This document shows positions 25,880 to 35,353 of a DNA stretch of 64,000 bases, in pieces. The stretch is from positions 669,806-733,805 of the forward strand of contig NZ_JAGSPA010000002.1 in the NCBI RefSeq assembly GCF_019204005.1, in the 5' to 3' direction. The number at the start of each line of letters is the position of its first letter. The first letter of the stretch is position 1. The stretch comes from Pacificimonas pallii (GTDB lineage Bacteria > Pseudomonadota > Alphaproteobacteria > Sphingomonadales > Sphingomonadaceae). The notes below the pieces were generated by a model that had not been told where the DNA came from, ran no database searches, and worked only from the letters and a program-made list of their open reading frames with translations. A program made the position numbers and the translations under genes.

Positions 25880-28075
25880 TCAGGCCGCCCTTTTCCTGGC
25901 CGCATTGCCGTAAAAGCTCTCGCCCTTTTCGGCCATGTCGCGCAGCATCTGCGGCACCGCGAAACGCTCGCCATGTTCCTGCGCCAGGCGGTCCAGCACG
26001 CGGACGACATGCTCGAGGCCAAGTGTGTCCATGTGGCTGAACGGGCCGCCGGTGAAAGGCATGAAACCCCAGCCGAAAATAGCGCCCAAATCGCCGTCTT
26101 CCGGCGTCGTCAGCACGCCCTCCTCGAAACAGCGCGCGCATTCGACCAGCTGGCGGAATTTCAGGCGTTCCTGAACTTCCTCGACCTGCGGATCGACGGC
26201 ACCGTCCTTCGCGGGAAACGCCTCGCGAAGGCCGGGCCATAGCACCTTGCCACGGCCGCCCTCCTCATAGTCGTAATAGCCCTTGCCGTTCTTGCGGCCG
26301 TGGCGGCCCTCATCCATCATCTTCTCGACAACGGTATCGGCAGCACCGGATTTATAGGCGTCGCCCATGTCCTTCTTCGTCTGCTGCATCACCTTGTAGC
26401 CGAGTTCGATGGAAACCTCGTCAGACACCGCGAGCGGCCCCACCGGCATGCCCATATGCTTGCCCGCATTTTCGATGAGCGCGGGGTTGACGCCTTCACC
26501 CAGCAGCGTCGTGCCTTCCTGCACATAGATGCCGAAGCAGCGCGAGGTGTAGAAACCGCGGCTGTCATTGACGACGATCGGCGTCTTGCGAATCTGCGCG
26601 ACGTAATCGAGCGCCTTGGCGATCGCTTCCGGCCCGGTCTTTTCGCCGACGATAATCTCCACCAGCGGCATTTTTTCGACCGGTGAGAAGAAGTGCACGC
26701 CGATGAAATTCTCCGGTTTCGAATGCGCCTTCGCCAGGCCCGTGATGGGCAGCGTCGAGGTATTGGAGCCGAAGATCACGTCCGCGCCGATGACGGCCTC
26801 GACTTTTTCGGTCGTTTCGCGCTTGATATCCCGATCCTCGAACACCGCCTCGATAATGAAATCGCAGCCCGCCAAATCAGCGAAATCGGTCGTCGGGTGG
26901 ATGCGGTCGAGGATCGGCTGGACCTTATCTGCGGACATGCGCTTGCCCAGCTTGTCGCTGGTATAGTTCTTGCCCTTTTCCGCAGCCTCCATCGTGCGAT
27001 CGAGAAGAACGACGTCCATGCCCGCACGCGCCGACACCATGGCGATCCCGGCGCCCATCATGCCCGCGCCCAGCATGCCCAGCTTCTGCGTCTTCATCGG
27101 CGCGATGCCTTCGGGACGGCGCGCACCCTTTTCGGCGGCCTGTTTCGACACGAACAGACTGCGGATCATGTTGCCCGCCTGCGGATCCGCCACCAGTTTC
27201 GCGAAATATTTGCTTTCGATGCGCAGCGCCGTGTCCATCGGTAGCTGCGTCCCCTCATAGACCGAACTCAGGATCGCGAAGGGGCCATTCATATTGCCGC
27301 TGGTCTGTTTGATCGTCATCGCCGTACCGCCGATAAAGGTCTGGGCAAAGCCGGGGTTCATCGCGCTGGCCGGACCGCCGGGAAATTTGAATTTCTTCTG
27401 GTCCCATGGCTGCACGCCGCCCGCCGGATTGGCCTTCACCCACGCCTTGGCCTTCGCGACAATCTGATCGGCGGGCGCCACTTCGTGCACGACACCAAAG
27501 CCGAGCGCCTCCTGCGGCGACATGTTCTTGCCCTGGATCAGGTACATCAGCGCGGGCTGCACACCCATCAGTCGCGGCAGCCGCTGCGTCCCGCCCGCGC
27601 CCGGCATCAAACCGACCATGACCTCCGGCAGGCCGAGCGCGATCTTCGGATGATCGGCGACCACGCGATAATGACAGGCGAGCGCCACCTCAAGGCCGCC
27701 GCCGAGCGCGAGGCCGTTGATCGCGCAGGCGACCGGCTTGCCGCAGGTTTCGAGGTCACGCAGCATTTTGTTGAGCGCGAACACGGCATCGAAAATGGTC
27801 GCCATTTTCGATTTGTCCGGCCCGCCGCCACTGTCGCCGCCGCCCGAGAAATTCATGCCCTTGAGGTCGGCACCGGCCATGAAGCCACTCGCCTTGCCCG
27901 ATGTGATGACCGCGCCCTTGATGGCGTCGTCGCTGGCCAGCTTCCCGATCAGCGCGGACATGTCCGTCTGCAGCTGCTGGTTGATGACGTTCATGGACTG
28001 GCCGGGCAGGTCGATGGTCAACAGCGCAATGCCGTCGGCGTCGAGGTCATATGTAATGGTTTCGGTGGAGGTCAT
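25880..28075 (-). CDS. Enoyl-CoA hydratase / 3-hydroxyacyl-CoA dehydrogenase (FadJ/FadB-like)
   Basis: 731-residue fused beta-oxidation enzyme from the ATG at 28075 (MTSTETITYDLDADGIALLT); the longer frame runs into the thiolase gene. The N-terminal crotonase domain has NGLALGGGLEVALACHYRVV and the catalytic Glu region GLPEVMVGLMPGAGGTQRLP. The dehydrogenase NAD-binding motif is LGMLGAGMMGAGIAMVSA at about residue 330, followed by HFFSPVEKMPLVEIIVGE and two C-terminal 3HCDH domains. It is third in the acyl-CoA dehydrogenase, thiolase, FadJ series. Confidence 0.93.
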   Translation of the reverse strand: MTSTETITYDLDADGIALLTIDLPGQSMNVINQQLQTDMSALIGKLASDDAIKGAVITSGKASGFMAGADLKGMNFSGGGDSGGGPDKSKMATIFDAVFALNKMLRDLETCGKPVACAINGLALGGGLEVALACHYRVVADHPKIALGLPEVMVGLMPGAGGTQRLPRLMGVQPALMYLIQGKNMSPQEALGFGVVHEVAPADQIVAKAKAWVKANPAGGVQPWDQKKFKFPGGPASAMNPGFAQTFIGGTAMTIKQTSGNMNGPFAILSSVYEGTQLPMDTALRIESKYFAKLVADPQAGNMIRSLFVSKQAAEKGARRPEGIAPMKTQKLGMLGAGMMGAGIAMVSARAGMDVVLLDRTMEAAEKGKNYTSDKLGKRMSADKVQPILDRIHPTTDFADLAGCDFIIEAVFEDRDIKRETTEKVEAVIGADVIFGSNTSTLPITGLAKAHSKPENFIGVHFFSPVEKMPLVEIIVGEKTGPEAIAKALDYVAQIRKTPIVVNDSRGFYTSRCFGIYVQEGTTLLGEGVNPALIENAGKHMGMPVGPLAVSDEVSIELGYKVMQQTKKDMGDAYKSGAADTVVEKMMDEGRHGRKNGKGYYDYEEGGRGKVLWPGLREAFPAKDGAVDPQVEEVQERLKFRQLVECARCFEEGVLTTPEDGDLGAIFGWGFMPFTGGPFSHMDTLGLEHVVRVLDRLAQEHGERFAVPQMLRDMAEKGESFYGNAARKRAA

Positions 28076-28148
28076 TGATATTCTCCGTAAATCTTTATGT
28101 TCATCATCCCGAGCGCGCGGGAGGGACGGCACCAAGGCCGCGTTCGGG

Positions 28149-29360
28149 TCAGACCCGCTCGATGATCGTCGCCGTACCCATGCCCGCGCCCACGCACAGA
28201 TTGGCAAGCGCCGTGCCCTTGCCGGTGCGCTCAAGCTCGTCGAGCACCGTGCCCAGGATCATCGCGCCCGTCGCGCCGAGAGGGTGACCCATCGCGATCG
28301 CGCCGCCATTCACGTTCAGCTTGCCATGGTCGATATTGAGCGCCTGCATGTAGCGCAGCACGACCGAAGCGAACGCCTCATTCAGCTCGTAAATGTCGAT
28401 GTCATTCACATCCATGCCAGCGCGGTCGAGCGCCTTTCGAGTCACGAATTCCGGCCCCGTCAGCATGATGGTCGGCTCCGACCCGATGCTCGCCATGGCG
28501 CGGATCCGGGCCCGCGGCTTCAGGCCGTATTTCTCGCCCATTTCCTTCGTGCCGAGCAGAATACCCGCGGCCCCGTCGACGATGCCGGAGGAATTGCCGC
28601 CGTGATGCACGTGATTGATCTTCTCAAGCTCGGGATATTTTTGCAGCACCACATCGTCATAGCCCGGCATCTGCGTGCCGATGCCCTCGAAGCTGGGATT
28701 GAGGCCGCCGAGGGACTGCATGTCCGTGCCGGGGCGCATATGCTCGTCATGGTCGAGGACGACCTCGCCGATGACATCCTTCACCGGCACGACCGAGCCC
28801 TTGAAATAGCCCTTTTCCCAGGCGGCCGCGGCGCGCTTCTGGGATTCGACGGCATAGGCGTCGGCATCGTCGCGGCTGAAGCCGTATTTGGTCGCGATCA
28901 GGTCCGCCGACACGCCCTGCGGCGCGAAATAGCTGTGGAAGTTTACAGCAGGGTCGGTCGCCCAGGCGGCACCGTCGCTGCCCATCGGCACGCGGCTCAT
29001 CGATTCGACACCGCCGCCGATCGCCATCATCGCTTCGCCCGACATGACTTTCGCGGCGGCCATGTTGGTGGCCTCAAGACCGGAGGCGCAAAAGCGGTTG
29101 ACCTGCACACCCGCTGTCGTCTGTGCGTAATCGGCGACCATGACCGCTGTGCGGGCAATGTCGCCGCCCTGCTCGCCCACAGGGCTGACGCAGCCGAGCA
29201 CGACGTCGTCAATATCCGCCGTATCGACGTTCGTGCGGTCCCGCAAAGCCTCCAGCACCTGCGCCGCCAGTTGCACCGGCGTGATTTCATGCAGGGCGCC
29301 ATTCGGCTTGCCCTTGCCGCGCGGCGTGCGGACGGCGTCGTAGATATAGGCTTCGGTCAT
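28149..29360 (-). CDS. fadA: Acetyl-CoA C-acyltransferase (beta-oxidation thiolase)
   Basis: 403 residues from the ATG at 29360 ([20 protein letters not shown]). The nucleophile is C91 in [11 protein letters not shown]. The His of the second motif is in [15 protein letters not shown], and the C-terminal Cys is in [17 protein letters not shown]. It releases acetyl-CoA in the last step of each beta-oxidation cycle. It lies 62 bp downstream of the acyl-CoA dehydrogenase and 73 bp upstream of fadJ on the same strand. Confidence 0.94.
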   Translation of the reverse strand: MTEAYIYDAVRTPRGKGKPNGALHEITPVQLAAQVLEALRDRTNVDTADIDDVVLGCVSPVGEQGGDIARTAVMVADYAQTTAGVQVNRFCASGLEATNMAAAKVMSGEAMMAIGGGVESMSRVPMGSDGAAWATDPAVNFHSYFAPQGVSADLIATKYGFSRDDADAYAVESQKRAAAAWEKGYFKGSVVPVKDVIGEVVLDHDEHMRPGTDMQSLGGLNPSFEGIGTQMPGYDDVVLQKYPELEKINHVHHGGNSSGIVDGAAGILLGTKEMGEKYGLKPRARIRAMASIGSEPTIMLTGPEFVTRKALDRAGMDVNDIDIYELNEAFASVVLRYMQALNIDHGKLNVNGGAIAMGHPLGATGAMILGTVLDELERTGKGTALANLCVGAGMGTATIIERV

Positions 29361-29387
29361 AGGGGGATCCTCTCTCATAAAACGAAC

Positions 29388-29413
29388 GCCGTCCCGGCTT
29401 ATGCCGGGACGGC
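29388..29413. repeat. Perfect hairpin between acyl-CoA dehydrogenase and thiolase genes
   Basis: An 11-bp stem, GCCGTCCCGGC pairing with GCCGGGACGGC, around a TTAT loop. It occupies the middle of the 62-bp intergenic space. No T-run follows on either strand. Within an operon such a hairpin often sets differential mRNA stability; it may also be a copy of a dispersed palindrome. Confidence 0.6.
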
Positions 29414-29422
29414 GGTATTCAG

Positions 29423-31225
29423 CTACGCCCGGGCGAACATGTCCTCCGGCAGAGCCATCATGCTTTCCGCTCCGGCTTCCAGCTTCCGGCGCAGTGCGCC
29501 CGCATCGGGCAGATACCGGTCCATATAGTATCGCGCGGTGATCATCTTAGCCTGATAAAATGGATCGTCTGCCGACCCGTTGGTCAGCTTCGCCTGCGCG
29601 GCCCTGGCCATTTTCAGCCACATCAGGCCCAGCGAGACGATGCCCATCAGGTGCAGATAAGGCACGGCCCCCGCGCCGGCATTGTTCGGATTCGCCATGC
29701 CATTCTGCATCAGCCACATGGTCGCGGCCTGCAATTCTCCGCCCGCCTTTTCCAGCTTCTCAGCGAGTGGCTTCAGGGCCTCGTCTTCTTTCGCGGACGC
29801 GATTTCGTCGTTCATCATCTGCGCGAACTGCATCAGCGCCTTGCCGCCATTGCGGCCCAGCTTGCGCCCCACCAGGTCCATGGCCTGAACGCCGTTGGTG
29901 CCCTCGTAAATCTGCGCGATGCGGGCGTCGCGGACATACTGCTCCATGCCCCATTCGGTGACATAGCCGTGGCCGCCATAGACCTGCTGCGCGTTGACGG
30001 CGGTTTCAAAGCCCTTGTCGGTGAAATACCCCTTGATCACCGGCGTCAGCAGACCGACGATCTCGTCGGCTTCCGCGCGCTCTTCCTCGGTCTGCGCGCT
30101 GTGCGCCAGATCGATCTGCAACGCCGCCCACAGGCTGAGCGCGCGCGCGCCCTCCGTAAAAGCGCGGGCATCCATCAGCATGCGGCGTACATCGGGATGC
30201 ACCATGATCGTGTCGGCCTTCGCATCGGGATCGGCGACGCCGGTCAGCGCCCGGCCCTGCCGCCGCTCATTGGCGTAGGTGACAGCGTTCTGATAGGCGA
30301 CCTCGCCCTGGCTCAGCCCCTGAATGCCGACACCAAGCCGCGCCGCGTTCATCATGATGAACATGGCCGCCAGCCCTTTTTCGGGTTCGCCGACCAGATA
30401 ACCGGTCGCATCGTCATAGTTCATGACGCAGGTGGCATTGCCGTGAATGCCCATCTTCTCCTCGATGGAGCCGCACATGACGCCGTTGCGCGCGCCGGGC
30501 GAGCCGTCTTCGTTGACGATGAATTTCGGGACGATGAACAGCGAGATGCCCTTCACATCGTCGGGTGCGCCCTCGCGCTTCGCCAGCACCAGGTGGATGA
30601 TGTTCGACGCCAGATCATGCTCACCGGCGGAAATGAAGATCTTCTGGCCGGTAATACGATAGCTGCCATCGCCATTATCAACGGCCTTGGTGCGAATGAG
30701 GCCGAGATCGGTACCGCAATGCGGCTCCGTCAGGTTCATGGTCCCCGTCCATTCGCCGGAGATCATCTTCGGCATGTAAGTCTGCTTCTGCTCGTCGGAG
30801 CCCTTCACATTGATCGCCGCGATCGCGCCCGCCGTGAGGCCGGGATACATGCCGAACGCCATATTGCCCGACGACATATATTCCTCGAACGCCATGGAGA
30901 CGATATGCGGCAGGCCCTGTCCGCCATATTCGGGATTCTGACCCAGCGTGCCCCAGCCGCCCTCGACGAACTTGTCGTAGGCTTCCTTGAAACCGGTCGG
31001 CGTCGTTACGCTGCCATCCTCATGGCGCGTGCAGCCCTCGTGATCGCCCACCTGATTGAGCGGAAACATGACCTCGGACACGAACTTGCCGCCCTCTTCC
31101 AGGACCGCGTTGATCGTATCGGTATCGGCATTCGCGAAGCCCGGCAGGTTCGCGTATTTTTCCAGATTGAGGACGTCCGACATGACGAACTGCGTGTCGC
31201 GGACGGGGGCGGTGTAACTAGGCAT
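29423..31225 (-). CDS. Acyl-CoA dehydrogenase, long form with C-terminal extension
   Basis: 600-residue FAD enzyme of the FadE12-like class used for medium/long acyl-CoA. Family motifs are [20 protein letters not shown] (FAD and substrate binding) and [20 protein letters not shown], containing the Glu/Gly region near the active site. The C-terminal about 120 residues ([20 protein letters not shown]) form the extra helical domain found in this class (PF12806-like). Its start overlaps the merR-family gene's 3' end by 8 bp, so the regulator and enzyme are co-expressed. Confidence 0.93.
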   Translation of the reverse strand: MPSYTAPVRDTQFVMSDVLNLEKYANLPGFANADTDTINAVLEEGGKFVSEVMFPLNQVGDHEGCTRHEDGSVTTPTGFKEAYDKFVEGGWGTLGQNPEYGGQGLPHIVSMAFEEYMSSGNMAFGMYPGLTAGAIAAINVKGSDEQKQTYMPKMISGEWTGTMNLTEPHCGTDLGLIRTKAVDNGDGSYRITGQKIFISAGEHDLASNIIHLVLAKREGAPDDVKGISLFIVPKFIVNEDGSPGARNGVMCGSIEEKMGIHGNATCVMNYDDATGYLVGEPEKGLAAMFIMMNAARLGVGIQGLSQGEVAYQNAVTYANERRQGRALTGVADPDAKADTIMVHPDVRRMLMDARAFTEGARALSLWAALQIDLAHSAQTEEERAEADEIVGLLTPVIKGYFTDKGFETAVNAQQVYGGHGYVTEWGMEQYVRDARIAQIYEGTNGVQAMDLVGRKLGRNGGKALMQFAQMMNDEIASAKEDEALKPLAEKLEKAGGELQAATMWLMQNGMANPNNAGAGAVPYLHLMGIVSLGLMWLKMARAAQAKLTNGSADDPFYQAKMITARYYMDRYLPDAGALRRKLEAGAESMMALPEDMFARA

Positions 31226-31652
31226 TCGAATGGGTTCCTTGTCTGGGCGCGTCAGGCATGTCCTGAACCGCGCCTATGAACGATTGAAGGTCGGTAATGG
31301 TCTCGTCGATATCGGTGCGCTGGCTTTCGAGGGCGGCCACGCGCTCGCGGCATTTTTCAACGAGGGCGCTGCGCTGCTTCGCCGGGCCGCCGCTTTTGTA
31401 GATATCGAGAAGGTCGCGGATTTCCGCCAGGCTGAATCCCACCCGCTTGCCGCGCAGGATCCAGCCGAGGCGCGCCCGGTCGCGTTTGGAATAGATACGG
31501 TTCTGCCCCGCGCGCTTCGGCGCCAGCAATCCCTCCGCCTCATAATAACGGATGGTGCGGGCGGTGACATCATATTCGCGTGACAGCTCAGCGATCGTGA
31601 AAGACTCCTGTCCGGCAGGTTCAAGATCGGCGGTCAGGGCTGTTCTCGGCAT
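31218..31652 (-). CDS. MerR-family transcriptional regulator of acyl-CoA catabolism (LiuR-like)
   Basis: 144 residues. The MerR winged-helix motif is FTIAELSREYDVTARTIRYY with EAEGLLAPKR, followed by a long coiled helix (CRERVAALESQRTDIDETIT). It lacks the metal-binding cysteines of MerR/CueR. Its position at the head of the acyl-CoA dehydrogenase, thiolase and fadJ genes, plus the TTTACG-N4-CGTAAA dyad in its own promoter, fits the LiuR type that controls branched-chain or fatty-acid degradation. The predicted transcription start falls at or next to the ATG. Confidence 0.88.
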   Translation of the reverse strand: MPRTALTADLEPAGQESFTIAELSREYDVTARTIRYYEAEGLLAPKRAGQNRIYSKRDRARLGWILRGKRVGFSLAEIRDLLDIYKSGGPAKQRSALVEKCRERVAALESQRTDIDETITDLQSFIGAVQDMPDAPRQGTHSNA

Positions 31653-31658
31653 TCTGTC

Positions 31659-31687
31659 TTTATAGTTTACGCTGACGTAAACGTCAA
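31659..31687 (-). promoter_or_regulatory. Promoter with MerR-type operator for the acyl-CoA catabolism operon
   Basis: Read on the minus strand: -35 TTGACG (31687-31682), a 17-bp spacer, and -10 TATAAA (31664-31659). The spacer contains the perfect dyad TTTACG-TCAG-CGTAAA (31681-31666). An operator inside the spacer is the hallmark of MerR-family autoregulation. The 17-bp spacer is optimal for sigma-70, unlike the 19-20 bp of activator-type MerR promoters, which suggests repression lifted by an acyl-CoA ligand. The -10 ends 7 nt before the ATG, so the transcript should be nearly leaderless. Confidence 0.75.
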
Positions 31688-31688
31688 G

Positions 31689-32354
31689 CTAACGTCCCAA
31701 GGTGGCGATGTCCCGATTATGGTGGATATGGCGCCCCTGCCCCGGCGCGCCGATCAATGCGACGAGCGCGGCGGCGACGCGCTCCGCCGCGATTGCGCGG
31801 TAGCGCGACAGACGGCCATGAAGGAAAAGATTCAGGACGGGTGCGAGAATGGCCCCCGCACGCTCGGCGGCCCGAAATTCGCCGCGATCGCCAAGCAGCA
31901 GGCCGGGACGGATGATGTCGAGACGCCCGAACCGCAAGGACGCCAGACCCGCCTCCGTATCGCCTTTCATCGCCAGATATCTGTTCGATGCCGACGGACG
32001 GGCACCCACTGAACTGACGTGCAGGAACTGGCGCGCGCCGGCGCGCTTCGCGGCCGCGGCGAATGCAAGCACATAGCCGGTATCGATCTTGCGGAACTCT
32101 TCCCAGCTGCCCGCCTTGCCGATCGTACTGCCAAGGCAGCAGATCGCGACGTCGCACCGCGCTCCCTCCATGTCGACGTCAGGCAGGGTATCAAAATCGA
32201 TCAGGCGCTCGCATGCGCGCCCGCTTTCCCGCCTGACGAGAGACGTAAGCTGGACATTATTGTCAGCGCGCAGACGCCGCGCGGCGCCGCGTCCAACAAG
32301 ACCGGTACCGCCGATCATCCAGACATTAGTCAAAACGAAGCCGATCGCCATCAA
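31689..32354 (-). CDS. NAD(P)-binding protein of the HTATIP2/YbjT-like SDR group
   Basis: 221 residues with a Rossmann start ([20 protein letters not shown]) and [20 protein letters not shown], then [20 protein letters not shown] with the K-G-x-x-E pattern typical of atypical SDRs related to oxidoreductase HTATIP2. The reaction is unknown. The first ATG lies inside hisI (29-bp overlap); a shorter start cannot be excluded. It is downstream of hisI and upstream of the MerR gene, all on the minus strand. Confidence 0.78.
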   Translation of the reverse strand: MMAIGFVLTNVWMIGGTGLVGRGAARRLRADNNVQLTSLVRRESGRACERLIDFDTLPDVDMEGARCDVAICCLGSTIGKAGSWEEFRKIDTGYVLAFAAAAKRAGARQFLHVSSVGARPSASNRYLAMKGDTEAGLASLRFGRLDIIRPGLLLGDRGEFRAAERAGAILAPVLNLFLHGRLSRYRAIAAERVAAALVALIGAPGQGRHIHHNRDIATLGR

Positions 32355-32685
32355 CCCGCCGGTAGAAGCAGCTCCGCCGGCCGGTGTGGCATGCAGGCCC
32401 GTAAGCCTTCACCTTCATCCACACGGCGTCCTGGTCGCAATCGACGCGTAATTCGATGACAGTCAGAACATTCCCGCTCGTTTCACCCTTCATCCATAAT
32501 CTGCCGCGCGAGCGGGACCAGAAATGCGCCCTGCCGGTTTCCTGCGTCCTTTGAAACGCTTCGGCGTTCATATGTGCGAGCATGAGGAGCCCGCCATCTG
32601 CCGCGTCGGTGGCGACGGCGGTGACAAGTCCATTCGCGTCGAATTTCAGGTTCAGCGCCCGGCTTTCCTCATCTTCACCCATCAC
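32326..32685 (-). CDS. hisI: Phosphoribosyl-AMP cyclohydrolase
   Basis: 119 residues, a stand-alone HisI (not fused to HisE). It opens the adenine ring of PR-AMP in the third step of histidine synthesis. The metal-binding sites are clear: [12 protein letters not shown], and [14 protein letters not shown] near the C-terminus. [20 protein letters not shown] and [17 protein letters not shown] are family motifs. No other his gene is in the window, so it is an orphan member of the pathway here. Confidence 0.95.
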   Translation of the reverse strand: MMGEDEESRALNLKFDANGLVTAVATDAADGGLLMLAHMNAEAFQRTQETGRAHFWSRSRGRLWMKGETSGNVLTVIELRVDCDQDAVWMKVKAYGPACHTGRRSCFYRRVDGDRLRFD

Positions 32686-32791
32686 GGAAATTTCCCTTAT
32701 GCATTTGCTATCTTTCTGTTTTTGTGCTTATCCGAGGCGTCTTTGTATTGTTGCGTTTCCTGTTTCTTAACCTGAAAAAGGAGAGCCAAAT

Positions 32792-33547
32792 ATGAAAAAC
32801 CTGAGTTTCATATCCGCAACATGTCTCGCGCTCGCCGCTATTGGAGCGCCTGCACATGCCGCCATCACCCCATTCGTCCAAAATGTGTCAGGGTCTATTG
32901 ACGACGCCGTTTTTTCGTCGCCAGGCAGCCTGATCGCGTCGGTGCCGATTCTTTGGCAGGGTCCCGCGCCCACAGGTGATGATCTTAACGATATTCCTGT
33001 GTTCATTTCCCTGGATCTGACCCTGTTCGAACAATTCACTGCCGCGGATTCCGGATCGACGTTCATCGGCAATCAGTTCCTTGTGGAGACGCAGGAAGAC
33101 AGCGCGGGTGTGTTCGGATTTCCCCCGCCGAGCCCACCGGTCAATGTTGGCGGCGGTCCATTCGATATCGTTATCGGTGAGAGGTACGAGTTTACCTTTA
33201 CCGAGACTTTCGAATTGGCGTTCACGATCGATATTGATCCTGCATTCGCGTTTGCAACCGACCCATTATTCCTTCTGAATGTCATCGCCAATTCTCCGGA
33301 CCTCGACCGCGATGCGCAAGTGGGTGCGACCACGATCGTCTCTTTTGACGGAACGGTTGAGATTGGGCCCCGCCTTGCGGTTCCCGCGCCGCCCATATTT
33401 GCACTGTTGGGATTGGGCGTGCTTGGTCTGGCGCTGCGCCGCCGTGGAAGACAAGTGGGCTGGTATGCGTCCGGGGCGCTGCGCAGCCCTAATGCCGCCG
33501 CAGCGCCTCGATCAACTCATCTTTCGACATGCTGGAGCGGCCCTTGA
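32792..33547 (+). CDS. PEP-CTERM-like exported protein with an unusual C-terminal extension
   Basis: 251 residues. A signal peptide (MKNLSFISATCLALAAIGAP, then AHA) is followed by a beta-rich, Phe-, Asp- and Pro-containing body. Near the end, VPAPPIFALLGLGVLGLALR then RRGRQ is a typical PEP-CTERM sorting tail (VPxP, hydrophobic helix, Arg cluster), recognised by exosortase. Normally the stop follows at once; here about 28 more residues (from WYASGALRSPN) are added, running antisense over the 3' end of the next gene. The ribosome binding site is AAAGGAG. No sigma-54 promoter was found upstream. Confidence 0.75.
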   Translation: MKNLSFISATCLALAAIGAPAHAAITPFVQNVSGSIDDAVFSSPGSLIASVPILWQGPAPTGDDLNDIPVFISLDLTLFEQFTAADSGSTFIGNQFLVETQEDSAGVFGFPPPSPPVNVGGGPFDIVIGERYEFTFTETFELAFTIDIDPAFAFATDPLFLLNVIANSPDLDRDAQVGATTIVSFDGTVEIGPRLAVPAPPIFALLGLGVLGLALRRRGRQVGWYASGALRSPNAAAAPRSTHLSTCWSGP

Positions 33548-33737
33548 TTCCGATCTCCTGCGCGTCTTCATATAGTTCATCTTTTGTGCGCTTTTCATAG
33601 GGGCGATTGTCATGGTCGACACTGCCTGCCGCCTGGGCATTGGCGATGCGTGCCGCCTTTTCCTTTGATGCACCCTCTTCGCGAAGCGCCTGATACGTCC
33701 TGTCGTTCTTAATGGACGGCCCGTGATCTTTTGCCAT
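33489..33737 (-). CDS. Small DUF7218 / Rho N-terminal-like protein
   Basis: 82 residues, basic and hydrophilic: KDHGPSIKNDRTYQALREEG and KEKAARIANAQAAG, then a short SAP/Rho_N-like helical motif at the C-terminus (RTKDELYEDAQEIGIKGRSS, MSKDELIEALRR). Such small proteins are common in alphaproteobacteria and presumably bind nucleic acid; the function is unproven. Its 3' end overlaps the PEP-CTERM-like gene by 59 bp on the opposite strand. Confidence 0.8.
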   Translation of the reverse strand: MAKDHGPSIKNDRTYQALREEGASKEKAARIANAQAAGSVDHDNRPYEKRTKDELYEDAQEIGIKGRSSMSKDELIEALRRH

Positions 33738-33850
33738 TTCGAAACCAGTCTCCTTTCCCGACGCTCAACGCATGAGGATGGCTTTGGTGACAAGCGGCGA
33801 TGGCCACCCTATATGCCGACTGTCCACAGCGTTTCGGGGCCGTCCCTAAT

Positions 33851-35311
33851 ATGTTTACCACGCATCCTTTCGATGACGACAAGCTGCGCGAAGAGTGCGG
33901 TGTTTTTGGTGTCTATGGCACCGAGGGGGCAGCCGCGGTCGCCGCGCTCGGCCTGCATGCCCTGCAGCATCGCGGGCAGGAAGCGGCGGGCATTACGAGC
34001 TTTGACGGAAAACTGTTCCATACCAAGCGCGAGATGGGACATGTCGCCGGTAATTTCGATTCCGAAGACGCGATTCGCCAGCTGCCCGGCCACACGGCAA
34101 TTGGCCATGTCCGCTATTCCACGACCGGTGAAACGGCGATGCGCAACGTCCAGCCCCTGTTCGCCGAGCTATCGTCGGGCGGCTTCGCGGTGGCGCATAA
34201 TGGCAATATCTCAAACGCGCTGCACCTGAGAAAGGCGCTGAACCGCCGCGGGTCCATCTTTCAATCGACGAGCGACACCGAGGTCCTGATCCATCTGGTC
34301 GCCACCTCCGCCTATCGACCGCCGCTCGACCGGTTCATCGACGCGCTGAAACAGGTGGAGGGCGCCTATTCGCTGGTCTGCCTTACCCCCGAAGGCATGA
34401 TCGCCTGCCGCGACCCGCTCGGCATTCGCCCGCTCGTGCTGGGACGCCTTGAGGAAAGCCTCATCGTCGCTTCGGAAACCGTTGCCCTCGACATTGTCGG
34501 CGCGACGTTCATCCGGCAGATCGATCCCGGCGAAATGCTGGTCATCAACGAAAAAGGCATGCGCAGCCTCCGTCCCTTCGGCGACCGCGACGCCCGCCCC
34601 TGCGTTTTCGAACATGTGTATTTTTCCAGGCCCGACAGCGTGCTCGATGGCAATAGTGTCTATCAGGTGCGCAAGAATATCGGCGCTGAACTGGCCAAGG
34701 AAGGCCCGGTCGACGCGGATATCGTCATCCCTGTCCCCGATAGCGGAAACCCGGCGGCGCTCGGCTTTGCGCAGGAATCGCTCATCCCCTTCGAACAGGG
34801 GATTATCCGTTCACATTATGTCGGACGTACCTTCATCCAGCCGGGCCAGGGCATTCGCGACCTGTCGGTAAAGCTGAAACACAATGCCAATCGCGGCCTG
34901 GTCGAAGGCAAGCGTATCATCCTCGTAGACGACAGCATTGTCCGCGGCACGACCAGCCTGAAAATCGTACAGATGATGCGCGATGCGGGCGCGAAGGAAG
35001 TACATATGCGCATCGCCAGCCCGCCGACGCGCAATCCCTGCTTCTATGGCGTCGATACGCCCGACCGGTCAAAACTGCTGGCCGCGCAGATGGACGTGGA
35101 GCGCATGCGCAGCTTCATCAAGGCGGATACGCTGGCCTTTATCAGTGTCGATGGACTGTACCGCGCGCTGGGCGAAGAGGAGCGGTCCGATCAGAAGCCG
35201 CAATATTGCGATGCGTGTTTCACGGGCGCTTATCCCACGTCGCTGACCGACCAGAGCGACGAGGAAGGCCCCGACCAGTTCAGCCTGCTGACGGGGCAAG
35301 CTGCGGAGTAA
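33851..35311 (+). CDS. purF: Amidophosphoribosyltransferase
   Basis: First committed step of purine synthesis: PRPP plus glutamine gives phosphoribosylamine. 486 residues from the ATG at 33851 (MFTTHPFDDDKLREECGVFG), the usual family start with a 15-residue propeptide before the catalytic Cys16; an ATG 17 codons earlier is in frame but gives an atypical leader. The PRPP-binding motif IILVDDSIVRGTTSLK is present, along with GMRSLRPFGDRDARPCVFEH. It is followed after 42 bp by an SDR gene on the same strand. Confidence 0.95.
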   Translation: MFTTHPFDDDKLREECGVFGVYGTEGAAAVAALGLHALQHRGQEAAGITSFDGKLFHTKREMGHVAGNFDSEDAIRQLPGHTAIGHVRYSTTGETAMRNVQPLFAELSSGGFAVAHNGNISNALHLRKALNRRGSIFQSTSDTEVLIHLVATSAYRPPLDRFIDALKQVEGAYSLVCLTPEGMIACRDPLGIRPLVLGRLEESLIVASETVALDIVGATFIRQIDPGEMLVINEKGMRSLRPFGDRDARPCVFEHVYFSRPDSVLDGNSVYQVRKNIGAELAKEGPVDADIVIPVPDSGNPAALGFAQESLIPFEQGIIRSHYVGRTFIQPGQGIRDLSVKLKHNANRGLVEGKRIILVDDSIVRGTTSLKIVQMMRDAGAKEVHMRIASPPTRNPCFYGVDTPDRSKLLAAQMDVERMRSFIKADTLAFISVDGLYRALGEEERSDQKPQYCDACFTGAYPTSLTDQSDEEGPDQFSLLTGQAAE

Positions 35312-35353
35312 ACGCCGCGAATTGCGCATGAGCGGAGCAGAAACGGACGGCAC

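Noticed and set aside
27717..29528. 603-codon open frame opposite fadJ and thiolase
   Set aside because: Crosses two real genes and their intergenic hairpin; composition of a shadow frame.
32641..32791. Sigma-54 promoter or 17-bp motif upstream of the PEP-CTERM-like gene at 32.8 kb
   Set aside because: CGGAAATTT is the only partial resemblance, and no GG-N10-GC promoter at correct spacing was found.
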